A DNA stretch of 64,000 bases from Actinomadura roseirufa (GTDB lineage: Bacteria > Actinomycetota > Actinomycetes > Streptosporangiales > Streptosporangiaceae): the NCBI RefSeq assembly GCF_900659635.1, contig NZ_CAACVB010000008.1, positions 17,958 to 81,957 on the forward strand, given 5' to 3'. A program made the position numbers and the translations under genes. The notes below the pieces were generated by a model. That model worked only from the letters and a program-made list of their open reading frames with translations, was not told where the DNA came from and made no database searches. Below, piece by piece: positions 17,218 through 25,290 of the stretch (within the stretch, counting starts at the first letter, position 1; each line of letters opens with the position of its first letter).

Positions 17218-18003
17218 TCAGGCCGGGTCCGCGCCGGGGGCGGGGGGCTCGTCCGAGGCCGGAGCCGTGCCGGACGCGGGGTCGATGCCCGAGGTGAACA
17301 GGTCGATCCAGGGCAGCTCGAACGTGCTCTCCGTGCCGTGCATGCCGACCTCCTGGCCGAGGAGCAGCCGGGCGGTACCGGAGATGTGGTCGGCCATGGC
17401 CCGCGCGGCGCCGTGGGCGTCCCCGCGCTCGGCGCAGCGGAACACTTTCGAGTGCTCCTCCCAGATCGTCGACAGGTCGCGGGTCGTCCCCGCCGTCCAG
17501 ACGCCGCGGACCATCTGCACGTCGCGCATCGTGTCGACGATGTTGACCAGGCGGAGGTTCCCGGACGCCTCCAGCAGGACGCGGTGGAAGCGCGCGTCCC
17601 GTTCGAGGTGCTCCTTGGCGGTCGGCTCCGGCGACTCGGCGGTCTCCTTCAGGTCGTCCAGCGCGGTGCGGAGCTCGTCCAGCCGGGCCGGTGTCATGAG
17701 CCGCACGGCCCGGAAGGTCGCCGGCACCTCCAGCAGCAGCCGCAGCGAGAAGACCTCTTCGAGATCGTGGATCGTGGTGGCGAGGATCACCACGCCGCGG
17801 TTGCGCTGGAACTCGACCATGCCCTGGTCGGCCAGCTTCAGCAGCGCCTCGCGCACCGGCGTGCGCGAGACGTTGAGCTTCTCGGCGAGCTGGTACACCG
17901 AATGGCGGCTGCCCGGCACGAGCTCGCCCATCACGATGGCGTCGCGGATGGTGCTGTAGACGCGGTCCTTGAGGCTTTCACGATCCGTGGTTATCGGTTC
18001 CAT
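17218..18003 (-). CDS. GntR/FadR-type transcriptional regulator
   Basis: A regulator of about 261 residues. The N-terminal winged helix reads YSTIRDAIVMGELVPGSRHS then LAEKLNVSRTPVREALLKL, followed by MVEFQRNRGVVI. The C-terminal all-helical FadR (FCD) effector domain shows ARFHRVLLEASGNLRL and HSKVFRCAERGD with likely metal-binding histidines. The ATG at 18003 has GAGGAAAG nine bases upstream; a 14-codon longer start at 18045 is possible. Its upstream region carries a weak copy of the operator, next to the perfect one for the divergent cyclase gene. It is the best candidate for the regulator of the whole catabolic set and probably autoregulates. Confidence 0.9.
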   Translation of the reverse strand: MEPITTDRESLKDRVYSTIRDAIVMGELVPGSRHSVYQLAEKLNVSRTPVREALLKLADQGMVEFQRNRGVVILATTIHDLEEVFSLRLLLEVPATFRAVRLMTPARLDELRTALDDLKETAESPEPTAKEHLERDARFHRVLLEASGNLRLVNIVDTMRDVQMVRGVWTAGTTRDLSTIWEEHSKVFRCAERGDAHGAARAMADHISGTARLLLGQEVGMHGTESTFELPWIDLFTSGIDPASGTAPASDEPPAPGADPA

Positions 18004-18047
18004 CGCCGCGCTTTCCTCGTCGGGGGAGGCAGGACGTCCACACATGC

Positions 18048-18065
18048 CATGTCACATGTTAGCTC
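18048..18065 (-). promoter_or_regulatory. Degenerate operator upstream of the GntR gene
   Basis: CATGTCACATGTTAGCTC matches the regulon 18-mer at 11 positions, including the CATGT left arm and the central CATG. On the minus strand TAACAT (18060-18055) could be a -10 for the regulator gene, so the site may mediate autoregulation. It is weaker evidence than the other four sites. Confidence 0.45.
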
Positions 18066-18086
18066 ACAGCGCCCGGGACGATTGCA

Positions 18087-18108
18087 TTGACATGTAGCAT
18101 GCTACATG
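18087..18108 (+). promoter_or_regulatory. Perfect 18-bp GntR-type operator with -35 of the cyclase operon
   Basis: TTGACA (18087-18092) runs directly into CATGTAGCATGCTACATG (18091-18108), which equals its own reverse complement. A -10-like CAGACT starts at 18110. Repression would act on the five-domain catabolic operon starting at 18148. Confidence 0.88.
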
Positions 18109-18147
18109 CCAGACTCCGAGGCATCGGCGCAGGTGAAGGAGATGTCC

Positions 18148-19122
18148 ATGTGCGTTCCGACCATGATCGACGAGATCACCAAGAGCAAGATCGCCGCTTT
18201 CAGCGCCCGGTTCCGCGAGGTGACCCAGAGTCCCTTCGGCAAGGACGACGAGATCGGCATGCTCAACCTGATGGACGCCGCCTCCCGGCGCGCCGTGCTG
18301 GGCGCGGCCGACCACGGCACCGTCTTCGACCTGTCCGTCGACTACTTCATCGGCATGCCCTCGTGGACGAAGGTGGGCGACCCGGGCTACCAGATCTGGA
18401 TGACCCACACGCCGCCCGGCAGCGTGATCGACGACGCCATGGGCGTCGGGCGCGAACAGGAGCGGCTCGTCGCCTACTCGGGCGACGCCATCTCCATGTA
18501 CACGCACTGCGGCACGCACATCGACACGCTCACCCACTTCGGCTACAACGGGCGGATCTTCAACGGGTTCAGCGCCGAGGAGCACCTCGGGAGCCGGCAC
18601 TGGACGGTGGCGGGCGCCGACAAGCACCCGCCGGTGATCGCCCGGGGGATCATGCTCGACGTGGCGGCGCTCCACGGCGTGGACATGCTGCCCGACGGCT
18701 ACGGGATCGGGCGCGCCGACCTTGAGGGCTGCCTGCGCAGGCAGGGCATCGAACTGCGCCCGGGGGACGTGGTGCTGGTCCGCACGGGCCGGATGCGGGC
18801 CTGGCCCGACCACACCGCCTACGCCGAGCGGACCCCCGGCCTCGCCCTCGACGGCGCGGTCTTCCTCGCCCAGGGCGGCGCGATCCTCATCGGCACCGAC
18901 TCGCTGAGCGTGGAGCAGGCGCCGTCGGCCGACCCGGAGAACTACAACAACGTCCACACCTACCTTCTCGGCGAGGCGGGCGTGACGATCATGGAGGTCG
19001 CCCAGCTGGAGGCCCTCGCGGGCGAGCGCGTGTACGAGTTCGCCTTCGTCGGCGCCTGCCTGCGGCTGCGCGGCGCCACCGGCGCGCCGATGCGCCCGGT
19101 CGTCATGCCGCTGCTGAAGTGA
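18148..19122 (+). CDS. Cyclase family protein (kynurenine-formamidase-like metal hydrolase)
   Basis: A protein of about 324 residues of the cyclase family (PF04199 type), metal-dependent hydrolases that include kynurenine formamidase and isatin/lactone hydrolases. The metal site is the signature THCGTHIDTLTHF near residues 115-127. The start at 18148 is chosen because GAAGGAG ends at 18141, six bases before it. The ATG at 18142 directly abuts the Shine-Dalgarno, and the ATG at 18106 lies inside the operator. The stop overlaps the GTG of the dehydratase. It may open a lactone or hydrolyse an amide before dehydration. Confidence 0.87.
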   Translation: MCVPTMIDEITKSKIAAFSARFREVTQSPFGKDDEIGMLNLMDAASRRAVLGAADHGTVFDLSVDYFIGMPSWTKVGDPGYQIWMTHTPPGSVIDDAMGVGREQERLVAYSGDAISMYTHCGTHIDTLTHFGYNGRIFNGFSAEEHLGSRHWTVAGADKHPPVIARGIMLDVAALHGVDMLPDGYGIGRADLEGCLRRQGIELRPGDVVLVRTGRMRAWPDHTAYAERTPGLALDGAVFLAQGGAILIGTDSLSVEQAPSADPENYNNVHTYLLGEAGVTIMEVAQLEALAGERVYEFAFVGACLRLRGATGAPMRPVVMPLLK

Positions 19123-20891
19123 CCCCCGTTCCCGCGACCGTTGGGTGGCAGACCTTGACAGACGACAGCCTCGCGATCGAGAACGGGTACGCCGCCTACG
19201 GCGACCCGGGCTTCAGCCGCTACCTGCGCCGGGCGATCCTCGCCAGCGCCGGATACGACGGCGACGACCTCTCCCGCCCGCTGATCGGGATCACCGACCT
19301 CACCTCGGACTTCAACCCGTGCCACGCCCGCATGCCGGAGCTGATCGAGGCGATCAAGCGCGGCGTGCTGGAGGCGGGCGGCGTCCCGTTCGTGTTCCCC
19401 ACGATGAGCCTGGGCGAGAGCTTCCTCACCCCCACCTCCATGCTCTACCGCAACCTCCTGGCGATGGAGACCGAGGAGCTCGTCCGCGCGCAGCCCATGG
19501 ACGGCGTCGTCCTGCTCGGCGGCTGCGACAAGACGGTCCCCGCCCAGCTCATGGCCGCCGCCGTGACGAACGTCCCCGCCATCCTGGAGGTCGTCGGCCC
19601 GACGATGACCGGCTCCTGGCGCGGGAACCGGCTCGGTGCCTGCACCGACTGCCGCCGGTTCTGGTCGGAGTACCGCGGCGGGACGATCGACGACGGCGAG
19701 ATCGCGGAGGTCGAGAGCTCGCTGGTCAACACCGCCGGAACCTGCACGGTGATGGGCACCGCCTCGTCCATGGCGGTGCTCGCCGAGACGCTCGGCATGA
19801 TGCTGCCCGGCGGCGCGAGCGCGCCGTCCCCGACCGGCGCCCGCCTGCGGCACGCCACCGCGACCGGACGGCGCGCGGTGGAGCTGGCCCGCGAGCGCGT
19901 CACCCCCGGCCAGATCCTGACCGGCGCGGCCTTCGACAACGCGCTGCGCGTCCTGGCCGCGATCGGCGGGTCCACCAACGCCGTCGTGCACCTGCTCGCC
20001 ATCGCCCGCCGCGCGGGCGTCGACCTGCGGCTGGACGACTTCGACACCGCCGCCCGCAAGATCCCGCTGCTCGTGGACGTCAAGCCGTCCGGCGAGCTGT
20101 ACATGGAGGACTTCCATCACGCCGGCGGCGTGCCCGCGCTGCTCGCCGCCCTCGCCTCGGAACTGGACCTCGACCACCTCGGGGTGAGCGGCCGGACCCT
20201 CGGTGAGCAGCTCGCCGGCACCGAGCCCGGTACCTGGCAGCGGACGATCCGCACGCTCGACGACCCGGTCGGCCCCACCGGCGCCCTCGCCGCCCTGTAC
20301 GGTTCCCTCGCCCCCGACGGCGCGGTGATCAAGGCGTCGGCGGCGTCGCCGGAGCTGCTGCGGCACGAGGGCCCCGCCGTCGTGTTCGACTCCCCCGAGG
20401 ACGCCGCCGCGCGGCTGGACGACCCGTCGCTCGGGCTGACGCGCGACCACGTCCTCGTCCTGCGCAACGCCGGGCCGGTCGCCGCCGGGATGCCGGAGGC
20501 GGGCTCGCTGCGCATCCCCCGGCACCTGGCCGAACAGGGCGTCCGCGACATGGTCCGCGTCTCGGACGCGCGCATGAGCGGGACGTCCTACGGCACCGTC
20601 GTGCTGCACTGCGCGCCGGAGAGCGCCGCGGGAGGGCCGCTGTCGCTGGTTCGCGACGGCGACATCGTGCGGCTGGACGTCCCCGCGCGGCGCATCGACC
20701 TGCTCGTGGACGAGGCAGAACTCGACCGGCGCCGCGCCGCGGCGGCGCCCGCCCCCGTCCGGCCGCCCGAGCGCGGCTGGCGCCGGCTGTACGCCGAGAC
20801 CGTGACGTCGGCGAGCGACGGCGCGGACCTGGCGTTCCTGGCCGCCGTCCCCCGGACCGCCGCCGTCGCAGACCAAGGAGAAGGATCATGA
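19119..20891 (+). CDS. IlvD/Edd family dehydratase (sugar-acid dehydratase type)
   Basis: A 590-residue Fe-S dehydratase that removes water from 2,3-dihydroxy acids to give 2-keto-3-deoxy acids. The three cluster cysteines are in DFNPCHAR, LLGGCDKTVPAQ and NTAGTCTVMGTASSM. The C-terminal DMVRVSDARMSGTSYGTVVLH is typical. Sugar-acid members of this family dehydrate arabonate, xylonate or gluconate, while IlvD itself makes branched-chain amino acids. The operon partners favour the sugar-acid type. The start overlaps the cyclase stop (GTGA), and the end overlaps the aldolase ATG (ATGA). Confidence 0.92.
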   Translation: MTPVPATVGWQTLTDDSLAIENGYAAYGDPGFSRYLRRAILASAGYDGDDLSRPLIGITDLTSDFNPCHARMPELIEAIKRGVLEAGGVPFVFPTMSLGESFLTPTSMLYRNLLAMETEELVRAQPMDGVVLLGGCDKTVPAQLMAAAVTNVPAILEVVGPTMTGSWRGNRLGACTDCRRFWSEYRGGTIDDGEIAEVESSLVNTAGTCTVMGTASSMAVLAETLGMMLPGGASAPSPTGARLRHATATGRRAVELARERVTPGQILTGAAFDNALRVLAAIGGSTNAVVHLLAIARRAGVDLRLDDFDTAARKIPLLVDVKPSGELYMEDFHHAGGVPALLAALASELDLDHLGVSGRTLGEQLAGTEPGTWQRTIRTLDDPVGPTGALAALYGSLAPDGAVIKASAASPELLRHEGPAVVFDSPEDAAARLDDPSLGLTRDHVLVLRNAGPVAAGMPEAGSLRIPRHLAEQGVRDMVRVSDARMSGTSYGTVVLHCAPESAAGGPLSLVRDGDIVRLDVPARRIDLLVDEAELDRRRAAAAPAPVRPPERGWRRLYAETVTSASDGADLAFLAAVPRTAAVADQGEGS

Positions 20892-21784
20892 CGCACCTCG
20901 CCCCCGGAGTGTGGGGAGTCCTCCCCACCCCGTTCCACGACAGCAACCTCGCCGTGGACCACGCCTCGATCGTCCGGGCCGTGGACCTCTACCGCACGCT
21001 CGGCGCGACCGGCGTCGTCGGCCTCGGCGTCTTCGGTGAGGCGGCGCGGCTCGAACGGGACGAGCGGCTCGGCGTCCTGCGGACCGTCGTGGACGCCGCC
21101 CGGGGCGAGCTGGGCATCGTCGCGGGCATCACCTACAGCGACACCGCCGCTGCCGCCGCGGAGGCCGAAGCGCTGACCGCCGTGGCGGGCGACCGGCTCA
21201 CCGCCGTCATGGTCCAGGTCAACAGCCCCGAGCCGGGCGAGCTGGAGCGGCACTTCGCGACCGTCCACGAGGCGTGCGGGCTCGGCGTCGTCGCCCAGGA
21301 CTACCCGGTCGCGACCGGCGTCGTCGTGGAGCCCGCGGCGCTCGCCAAGGCCGTCGCCGGACGGCCGTGGCTGGCCGCGGTGAAGTGCGAGAGCCCCCCG
21401 ACCTCCCCGGCGATCGCGCGGCTGGCCGAGCTCGTCGACGCGCCGCTGTTCGGCGGGCTCGGCGGGATCGGCCTGCTGGACGAGCTGATGGCCGGCGCGG
21501 CGGGCGCGATGACCGGGTTCTCCCACCCCGAGGTGCTGTTGGCGACGGTCGAGGCGTACCGGACGGGCGGTCACCGCGCCGCCCGGCGGGCCATCGAGCC
21601 GTGGCTTCCCCTCATCAATTTCGAAGCGCAGGTCAAGGTCGGCCTTGCGATCCGCAAGGAGAACCTCCGCCGGCGGGGCGTCCTGTCCTCCGGCGCGGTC
21701 CGGCCACCGGCGCTCCCACTGCCGTCCGGCCTCGCCTCTCTCGTCGAGGCGCACTGGACGTCCCGACCGGAGGAGGCGGCCTGA
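20888..21784 (+). CDS. DapA-family (N-acetylneuraminate lyase superfamily) aldolase
   Basis: A 298-residue TIM-barrel class I aldolase or dehydratase. The Schiff-base lysine sits in LAAVKCESPPTS. The usual IYNxP strand is AQDYPVATG here, which keeps the active-site tyrosine. Relatives cleave 2-keto-3-deoxy sugar acids or dehydrate 5-keto-4-deoxyglucarate. Following an IlvD/Edd dehydratase in the same operon, cleavage or dehydration of its keto-deoxy product is the natural proposal. It is translationally coupled at both ends. Confidence 0.88.
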   Translation: MTHLAPGVWGVLPTPFHDSNLAVDHASIVRAVDLYRTLGATGVVGLGVFGEAARLERDERLGVLRTVVDAARGELGIVAGITYSDTAAAAAEAEALTAVAGDRLTAVMVQVNSPEPGELERHFATVHEACGLGVVAQDYPVATGVVVEPAALAKAVAGRPWLAAVKCESPPTSPAIARLAELVDAPLFGGLGGIGLLDELMAGAAGAMTGFSHPEVLLATVEAYRTGGHRAARRAIEPWLPLINFEAQVKVGLAIRKENLRRRGVLSSGAVRPPALPLPSGLASLVEAHWTSRPEEAA

Positions 21785-22557
21785 TGGATCTGGCGATCAA
21801 GGGAAAGGTCGCGCTGGTGGCCGGCGCGTCCAGCGGACTCGGCCTGGCGGCGGCGCGCGCGCTCGCCGCCGAAGGCGCCCGGGTGGCGCTGGCGGGCCGG
21901 CGGACCGACGTCCTCGACACCGAGGCGTCCGCCCTGGGCGACGCCATCGCCGTCCCGATGGACCTGACCGACGAGGAGAGCATCGTGCGGGGCGCGGCGC
22001 GCGTCCGCGCGGCGCTCGGCCCCATCGGCATCCTCGTCCTCAACGGCGGCGGGCCCGCCCCCGGCACCGCCGCCGACCTGGACCCGGGCACCGCCCGCCG
22101 GGACGCCGAACTGCTGCTCCACGGGCCGATGCGGCTCGTCCGGACCTGCCTGCCCGACATGTGGGAGGCAGGCTGGGGCCGCGTCGTCGCCATCGGGTCG
22201 AGCGCGGTGCAGCAGCCGATCCCGGCGCTGGCGAGCTCCAGCGTGCTGCGCGGCGCGCTCGCGTCCTACCTCAAGCTGCTCGCCGAGGACGTGGCGCCGC
22301 GCGGCGTCACCGTGAACATGGTGCTGCCGGGCCGGATCGCCACGCCGCGCGCGGTCCAGCTCGACCAGGCGCGGGCCGAGCGCGAGAACCGCGACGTCGC
22401 CGACGTGCGCGCGGCGTCCGAGCGCACGATCCCGCTCGGCCGCTACGGCACGCCCGAGGAGTTCGCGGCGATGGTCGCGTTCCTGTGCGGCGAGCCCGCC
22501 TCGTACGTGACGGGCGAGCAGTTCCGCGTCGACGGCGGCCTCGTGCGCGTCCCGTGA
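21784..22557 (+). CDS. SDR-family protein with non-canonical catalytic residues
   Basis: A 257-residue Rossmann protein annotated by its cofactor motif ALVAGASSGLGLAAARALA and the C-terminal YVTGEQFRVDGGLVR. Where classical SDRs have YxxxK, this protein reads SSVLRGALASYLKLLA, so tyrosine is replaced by serine and lysine by arginine. LNGGGP replaces NNAG. The same changes mark a group of beta-ketoacyl-reductase-like SDRs of unclear activity. The ATG overlaps the aldolase stop (TGATG), and it is the last gene of the operon. It may reduce a keto acid by another mechanism or be a binding protein. Confidence 0.87.
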   Translation: MDLAIKGKVALVAGASSGLGLAAARALAAEGARVALAGRRTDVLDTEASALGDAIAVPMDLTDEESIVRGAARVRAALGPIGILVLNGGGPAPGTAADLDPGTARRDAELLLHGPMRLVRTCLPDMWEAGWGRVVAIGSSAVQQPIPALASSSVLRGALASYLKLLAEDVAPRGVTVNMVLPGRIATPRAVQLDQARAERENRDVADVRAASERTIPLGRYGTPEEFAAMVAFLCGEPASYVTGEQFRVDGGLVRVP

Positions 22558-22622
22558 GCGGCTGACCCACCGGCGGGCGCGGCACCGATCGAGGGCGGGG
22601 CCGTGCCGGGTGCGGTGCCGGG

Positions 22623-23363
22623 TCAGCCGGGTCGTGTGCCGGCCGCGTCCGGCCAGGGCGGGCCCGGAAGGCCCGGCACCGCGCCGATCTCCCGCTCCAC
22701 CAGCAGGCTGCACGTCAGCGCGATGTGGCCGTGCATCTCCCGCGCGGCCCCGGCGGCGTCACCGGCCACGACCCGCCGGCAGATCCGCTCGTGGTCGGCG
22801 ATGACCTCGGCCAGCGGCCGGACCCGGTCCGCGGTGGACGCCCCGCGGACCATCTGCAGGTCGCGCAGCCCGTCCACGTAGTCGGCCAGCCGCAGGTTGC
22901 CCGACGCCCGCAGGATCACCCGGTGGAACGCCGCGTCCCGGCGCAGCAGCTCACGCGGGTTAGGCAGCGCCGCCGGCACCGCCTGCAGCGCCTTCAGGGC
23001 GTCCCGCATGCGGCGGTGGTCGGTCTCGCGCATCAGCGTCGTCGCCCGGTAGACGGCGCGCGGCTCCAGCAGCAGCCGAAGCTCGTAGATCTCCATCAGG
23101 TCGTGCGTGGAGGTCTCCAGGATCCGCATCCCGCGCCGGTGCTCGACCCGCACCATCCCCTGGTCGACGAGCCGCGTCACGGCCTGCGCGACCGGCGTGC
23201 GCGACACCTTGAGCTGCGTGGAGAGCTCGTTCATCGAGTACAGCTCGCCGGGGACCAGGTCCCCGGCGACGATGAGGCCGCGCAGCCTCCGGTAGACCTC
23301 CTCCTCGAGGGTCGGCGCCGGCGGCGGCAACGGATTGATCTTCACGGCGTCATTCTCCCCCAC
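22623..23363 (-). CDS. GntR/FadR-type transcriptional regulator (second of the locus)
   Basis: A 246-residue FadR-type regulator paralogous to that at 17218-18003. The winged helix includes EEEVYRRLRGLIVAGDLVPG and LSTQLKVSRTPVAQAVTRL. The helical effector domain has AAFHRVILRASGNLRLADYV and DHERICRRVVAGD. The GTG at 23363 follows GGGAGG at good spacing. It lies upstream of the dehydratase gene (23472-24605), on the same strand but transcribed after it. No copy of the CATGTA operator is seen at its own promoter, so its target may differ from that of the first regulator. Confidence 0.9.
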   Translation of the reverse strand: MGENDAVKINPLPPPAPTLEEEVYRRLRGLIVAGDLVPGELYSMNELSTQLKVSRTPVAQAVTRLVDQGMVRVEHRRGMRILETSTHDLMEIYELRLLLEPRAVYRATTLMRETDHRRMRDALKALQAVPAALPNPRELLRRDAAFHRVILRASGNLRLADYVDGLRDLQMVRGASTADRVRPLAEVIADHERICRRVVAGDAAGAAREMHGHIALTCSLLVEREIGAVPGLPGPPWPDAAGTRPG

Positions 23364-23471
23364 GTGTCCGCCTCCCGCCGCCGGTCCATACCCGCCGGTT
23401 CGTGTTCGCCTGCTGGTTTCTGTCGCTTTTGCGCCCGCCGCTTCTGGGCCTGTCGCTCCTGTGCGGGCTGG

Positions 23472-24605
23472 TCAGTCCACGACGAACGAGGCGACGGCCG
23501 CCTCGTCGAACTCGATGCCGAGCCCCGGCCCGTCCCCGAGGTGGACGGCGCCGTCCGCCGCCCGCAGCCGGGTCTCCGGGGTGAGCAGCCGCTCGAAGTT
23601 GTAGATGTCCTTGTCCGCCGCGAAATGCTCGACGGCCAGCGTGTTGGGCGTCGCCGCGGCCAGATGGGCGTGCAGGTTCGCGTGCCAGTGCGGCGCCACC
23701 TGAAGCCCGAACGTGCTCGCGGCGTTCGCCACCCGCAGGTACTCGGTCACCCCGCCCAGCACCCCGGCGTCGGGTTGCAGCAGGTCGGCGGCCCGGTGCT
23801 CGATCAGCGCGCGGAACTCGTGCCGCGTCTGGTGGATCTCACCCGTCGCCACCGGCGTCTCCAGCACCCGCGCCAGTTCCGCGTGCCCGGCGATGTCGTC
23901 CGGCGACAGCGGCTCCTCGAACCACCACAGGCCGGCCTCCCCCGCGGCGCGCTCGAACGCGCGGGCCGCCCGCAGCGCCTCCGCGGCGTCGCGGTAGGCG
24001 TTGTTGGCGTCCAGCGCCAGCCGCCCCTCCGCGCCGATCACCTCGGCCGCCGCCCGCACCCGCGCCGCGTCCTCGGCCACCGGCAGCCGGCCGACCTTGA
24101 TCTTGTGATCGGTGAAGCCCGCCGCGCGGTTCGCCTCGATCTCGCGCGCCACCGCCTGCGCGTACGGGCCGTCGTCGGGCCGGTAGTACCCGCCCGAGGC
24201 GTACGCCGGGACGGGCCGCCGCACCGACCCGCCGAGCAGCACCGCCAGCGGAACCCCGCACTCCTTCGCCCGCAGGTCCCACAGCGCGATGTCCACCGCG
24301 CTGATCGCCCGCAGCACCGCGCCCCGCCGTCCCGCCAGCAGGGACTCCTGGTACATGAGCTCCCACAGCCCCTGGACGTCCTCCGCCTCCGCGCCCTCCA
24401 GCACCGGCCCGGCCAGATCCTTGACGGCCTCGACCAGCAGCGGCCCGCCGCTCGTCCCGGCGTAGGCGTACCCGACCCCGCTCCCGCCGCCCGCCTCCAC
24501 CTCGACGAGCACGTAGTGCCGCTCCCGCATCGTCCGCGTGGCCATCTGCGTGAGCCGCCCGACCGGCACCGCCACCGCTCTAGCCCGGACCCGCGTGATC
24601 TTCAT
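23472..24605 (-). CDS. Enolase-superfamily dehydratase (mandelate racemase subgroup)
   Basis: A 377-residue acid-sugar dehydratase or racemase-type enzyme. The N-terminal capping domain begins MKITRVRARAVAV. Barrel residues are visible: the K-x-K base in TDHKIKVG (Lys168, Lys170), metal ligands Asp199 (LALDANNAY), Glu230 (WWFEEPL) and Glu256 (ATGEIHQ), and His306 in APHWHANLH. The ATG at 24605 is chosen because GAGGTGAGGAG ends six bases before it. Upstream ATGs at 24611 and 24632 fit the site worse. A regulon-type operator precedes it. The likely job is dehydration of an aldonate to a 2-keto-3-deoxy acid, parallel to the IlvD/Edd enzyme. Confidence 0.9.
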   Translation of the reverse strand: MKITRVRARAVAVPVGRLTQMATRTMRERHYVLVEVEAGGGSGVGYAYAGTSGGPLLVEAVKDLAGPVLEGAEAEDVQGLWELMYQESLLAGRRGAVLRAISAVDIALWDLRAKECGVPLAVLLGGSVRRPVPAYASGGYYRPDDGPYAQAVAREIEANRAAGFTDHKIKVGRLPVAEDAARVRAAAEVIGAEGRLALDANNAYRDAAEALRAARAFERAAGEAGLWWFEEPLSPDDIAGHAELARVLETPVATGEIHQTRHEFRALIEHRAADLLQPDAGVLGGVTEYLRVANAASTFGLQVAPHWHANLHAHLAAATPNTLAVEHFAADKDIYNFERLLTPETRLRAADGAVHLGDGPGLGIEFDEAAVASFVVD

Positions 24606-24636
24606 CCGCATCTCCTCACCTCGGTTCCCCATGAGC

Positions 24637-24664
24637 CTTGCATGTAAGATGCAAGACAGTCAAC
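24637..24664 (-). promoter_or_regulatory. Promoter and operator of the enolase-superfamily gene
   Basis: The palindrome CTTGCATGTAAGATGCAAG (24637-24655) has perfect 7-bp arms. Read against the regulon 18-mer, the bases from 24641 match at 12 of 18. On the minus strand TTGACT (24664-24659) precedes it, repeating the TTGAC-operator arrangement of the other sites. Confidence 0.65.
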
Positions 24665-24870
24665 ACCCGTCCCGGCGAACTGACCGGGACGAGACGCGGC
24701 CGGCGCGGCACGTCACCGGCGCGAATCGCACTCGCCAAAACGGCGATACACCACAATTAACGGAAAGCGGGCACCGAAGCCGGAAAGAACGAGATCCCGT
24801 TCCAAAAAACGATCAATACCCGTCCCGCTAGGCTGAGAAGTCCACGCACACCCCCATTCCGACCCGCTCC

Positions 24871-24981
24871 ATGGGCAAACACGAGAAGCCCACGAGCACG
24901 AGGACGGAAAAGGTCGCGACCACCCTTGTCCATGACAGCAGGCCCCAACCGGACGACTACACGCATACGGTCTCCGATTGA
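24871..24981 (+). pseudogene. Remnant of a graspeptide precursor (ATP-grasp-modified RiPP), C-terminal part
   Basis: A 36-codon reading frame beginning MGKHEKPTSTRTEKVATT and ending in an acidic/polar tail (PQPDDYTHTVSD). It resembles the end of actinobacterial putative ATP-grasp-modified RiPP precursors, which characteristically carry a PVEMGKHGTS-like segment before a low-complexity tail. Upstream codons stay in frame only to a TAG at about 24832, so the leader/core part is missing. The TGA overlaps the ATG of the ATP-grasp remnant (TGATG), the usual coupling in such loci. Identification rests on motif memory and neighbourhood. Confidence 0.5.
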
Positions 24982-25290
24982 TGGGCGCACACACCATCCT
25001 CATGCTCGCCGAACAGTCAGACGGAGAGGCCGATTCCGTCTCCGATGCCCTATCGCGGAATGGCGCCCGACTCATGTGGCTCGACACGGCTTGGTTTCCG
25101 ACACGAGCCGACGTCAGCGCCCGCCTGGGGCAGGACGGCTGGCGCGGTGAGGTCCCTTTCGGCTCGCTGGGTGTCGCACCCGGCACGCCTGGCGGATGCC
25201 GAGTACCGGCCCCTTCAGATGGCCACGGCCGCACGCTGCGGATTCGCGGTTCCCAAGAGCCTCATCACCAACCACCCCGGCAACGCTCGC
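24981..25290 (+). pseudogene. Decayed ATP-grasp ribosomal peptide maturase (MvdD/TgmB type)
   Basis: The first frame gives the N-terminal pre-ATP-grasp start (HTILMLAEQSDGEADSV, then LMWLDTAWFPTRADVSARL) up to about 25160. The central conserved part then continues in another frame from 25168: WVSHPARLADAEYRPLQ, then MATAARCGFAVPKSLITNHP. In intact maturases a long segment separates these two blocks, so an internal deletion with a frame change has occurred. The catalytic ATP-grasp C-terminus is gone. Downstream sequence belongs to a different family. The gene cannot make a working maturase. Confidence 0.7.

Noticed and set aside
18106..18147. Start of the cyclase gene at ATG 18106
   Set aside because: This ATG lies in the last bases of the operator, where transcription cannot yet have produced a leader with a ribosome site. 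The ATG at 18148 has a well-spaced site.
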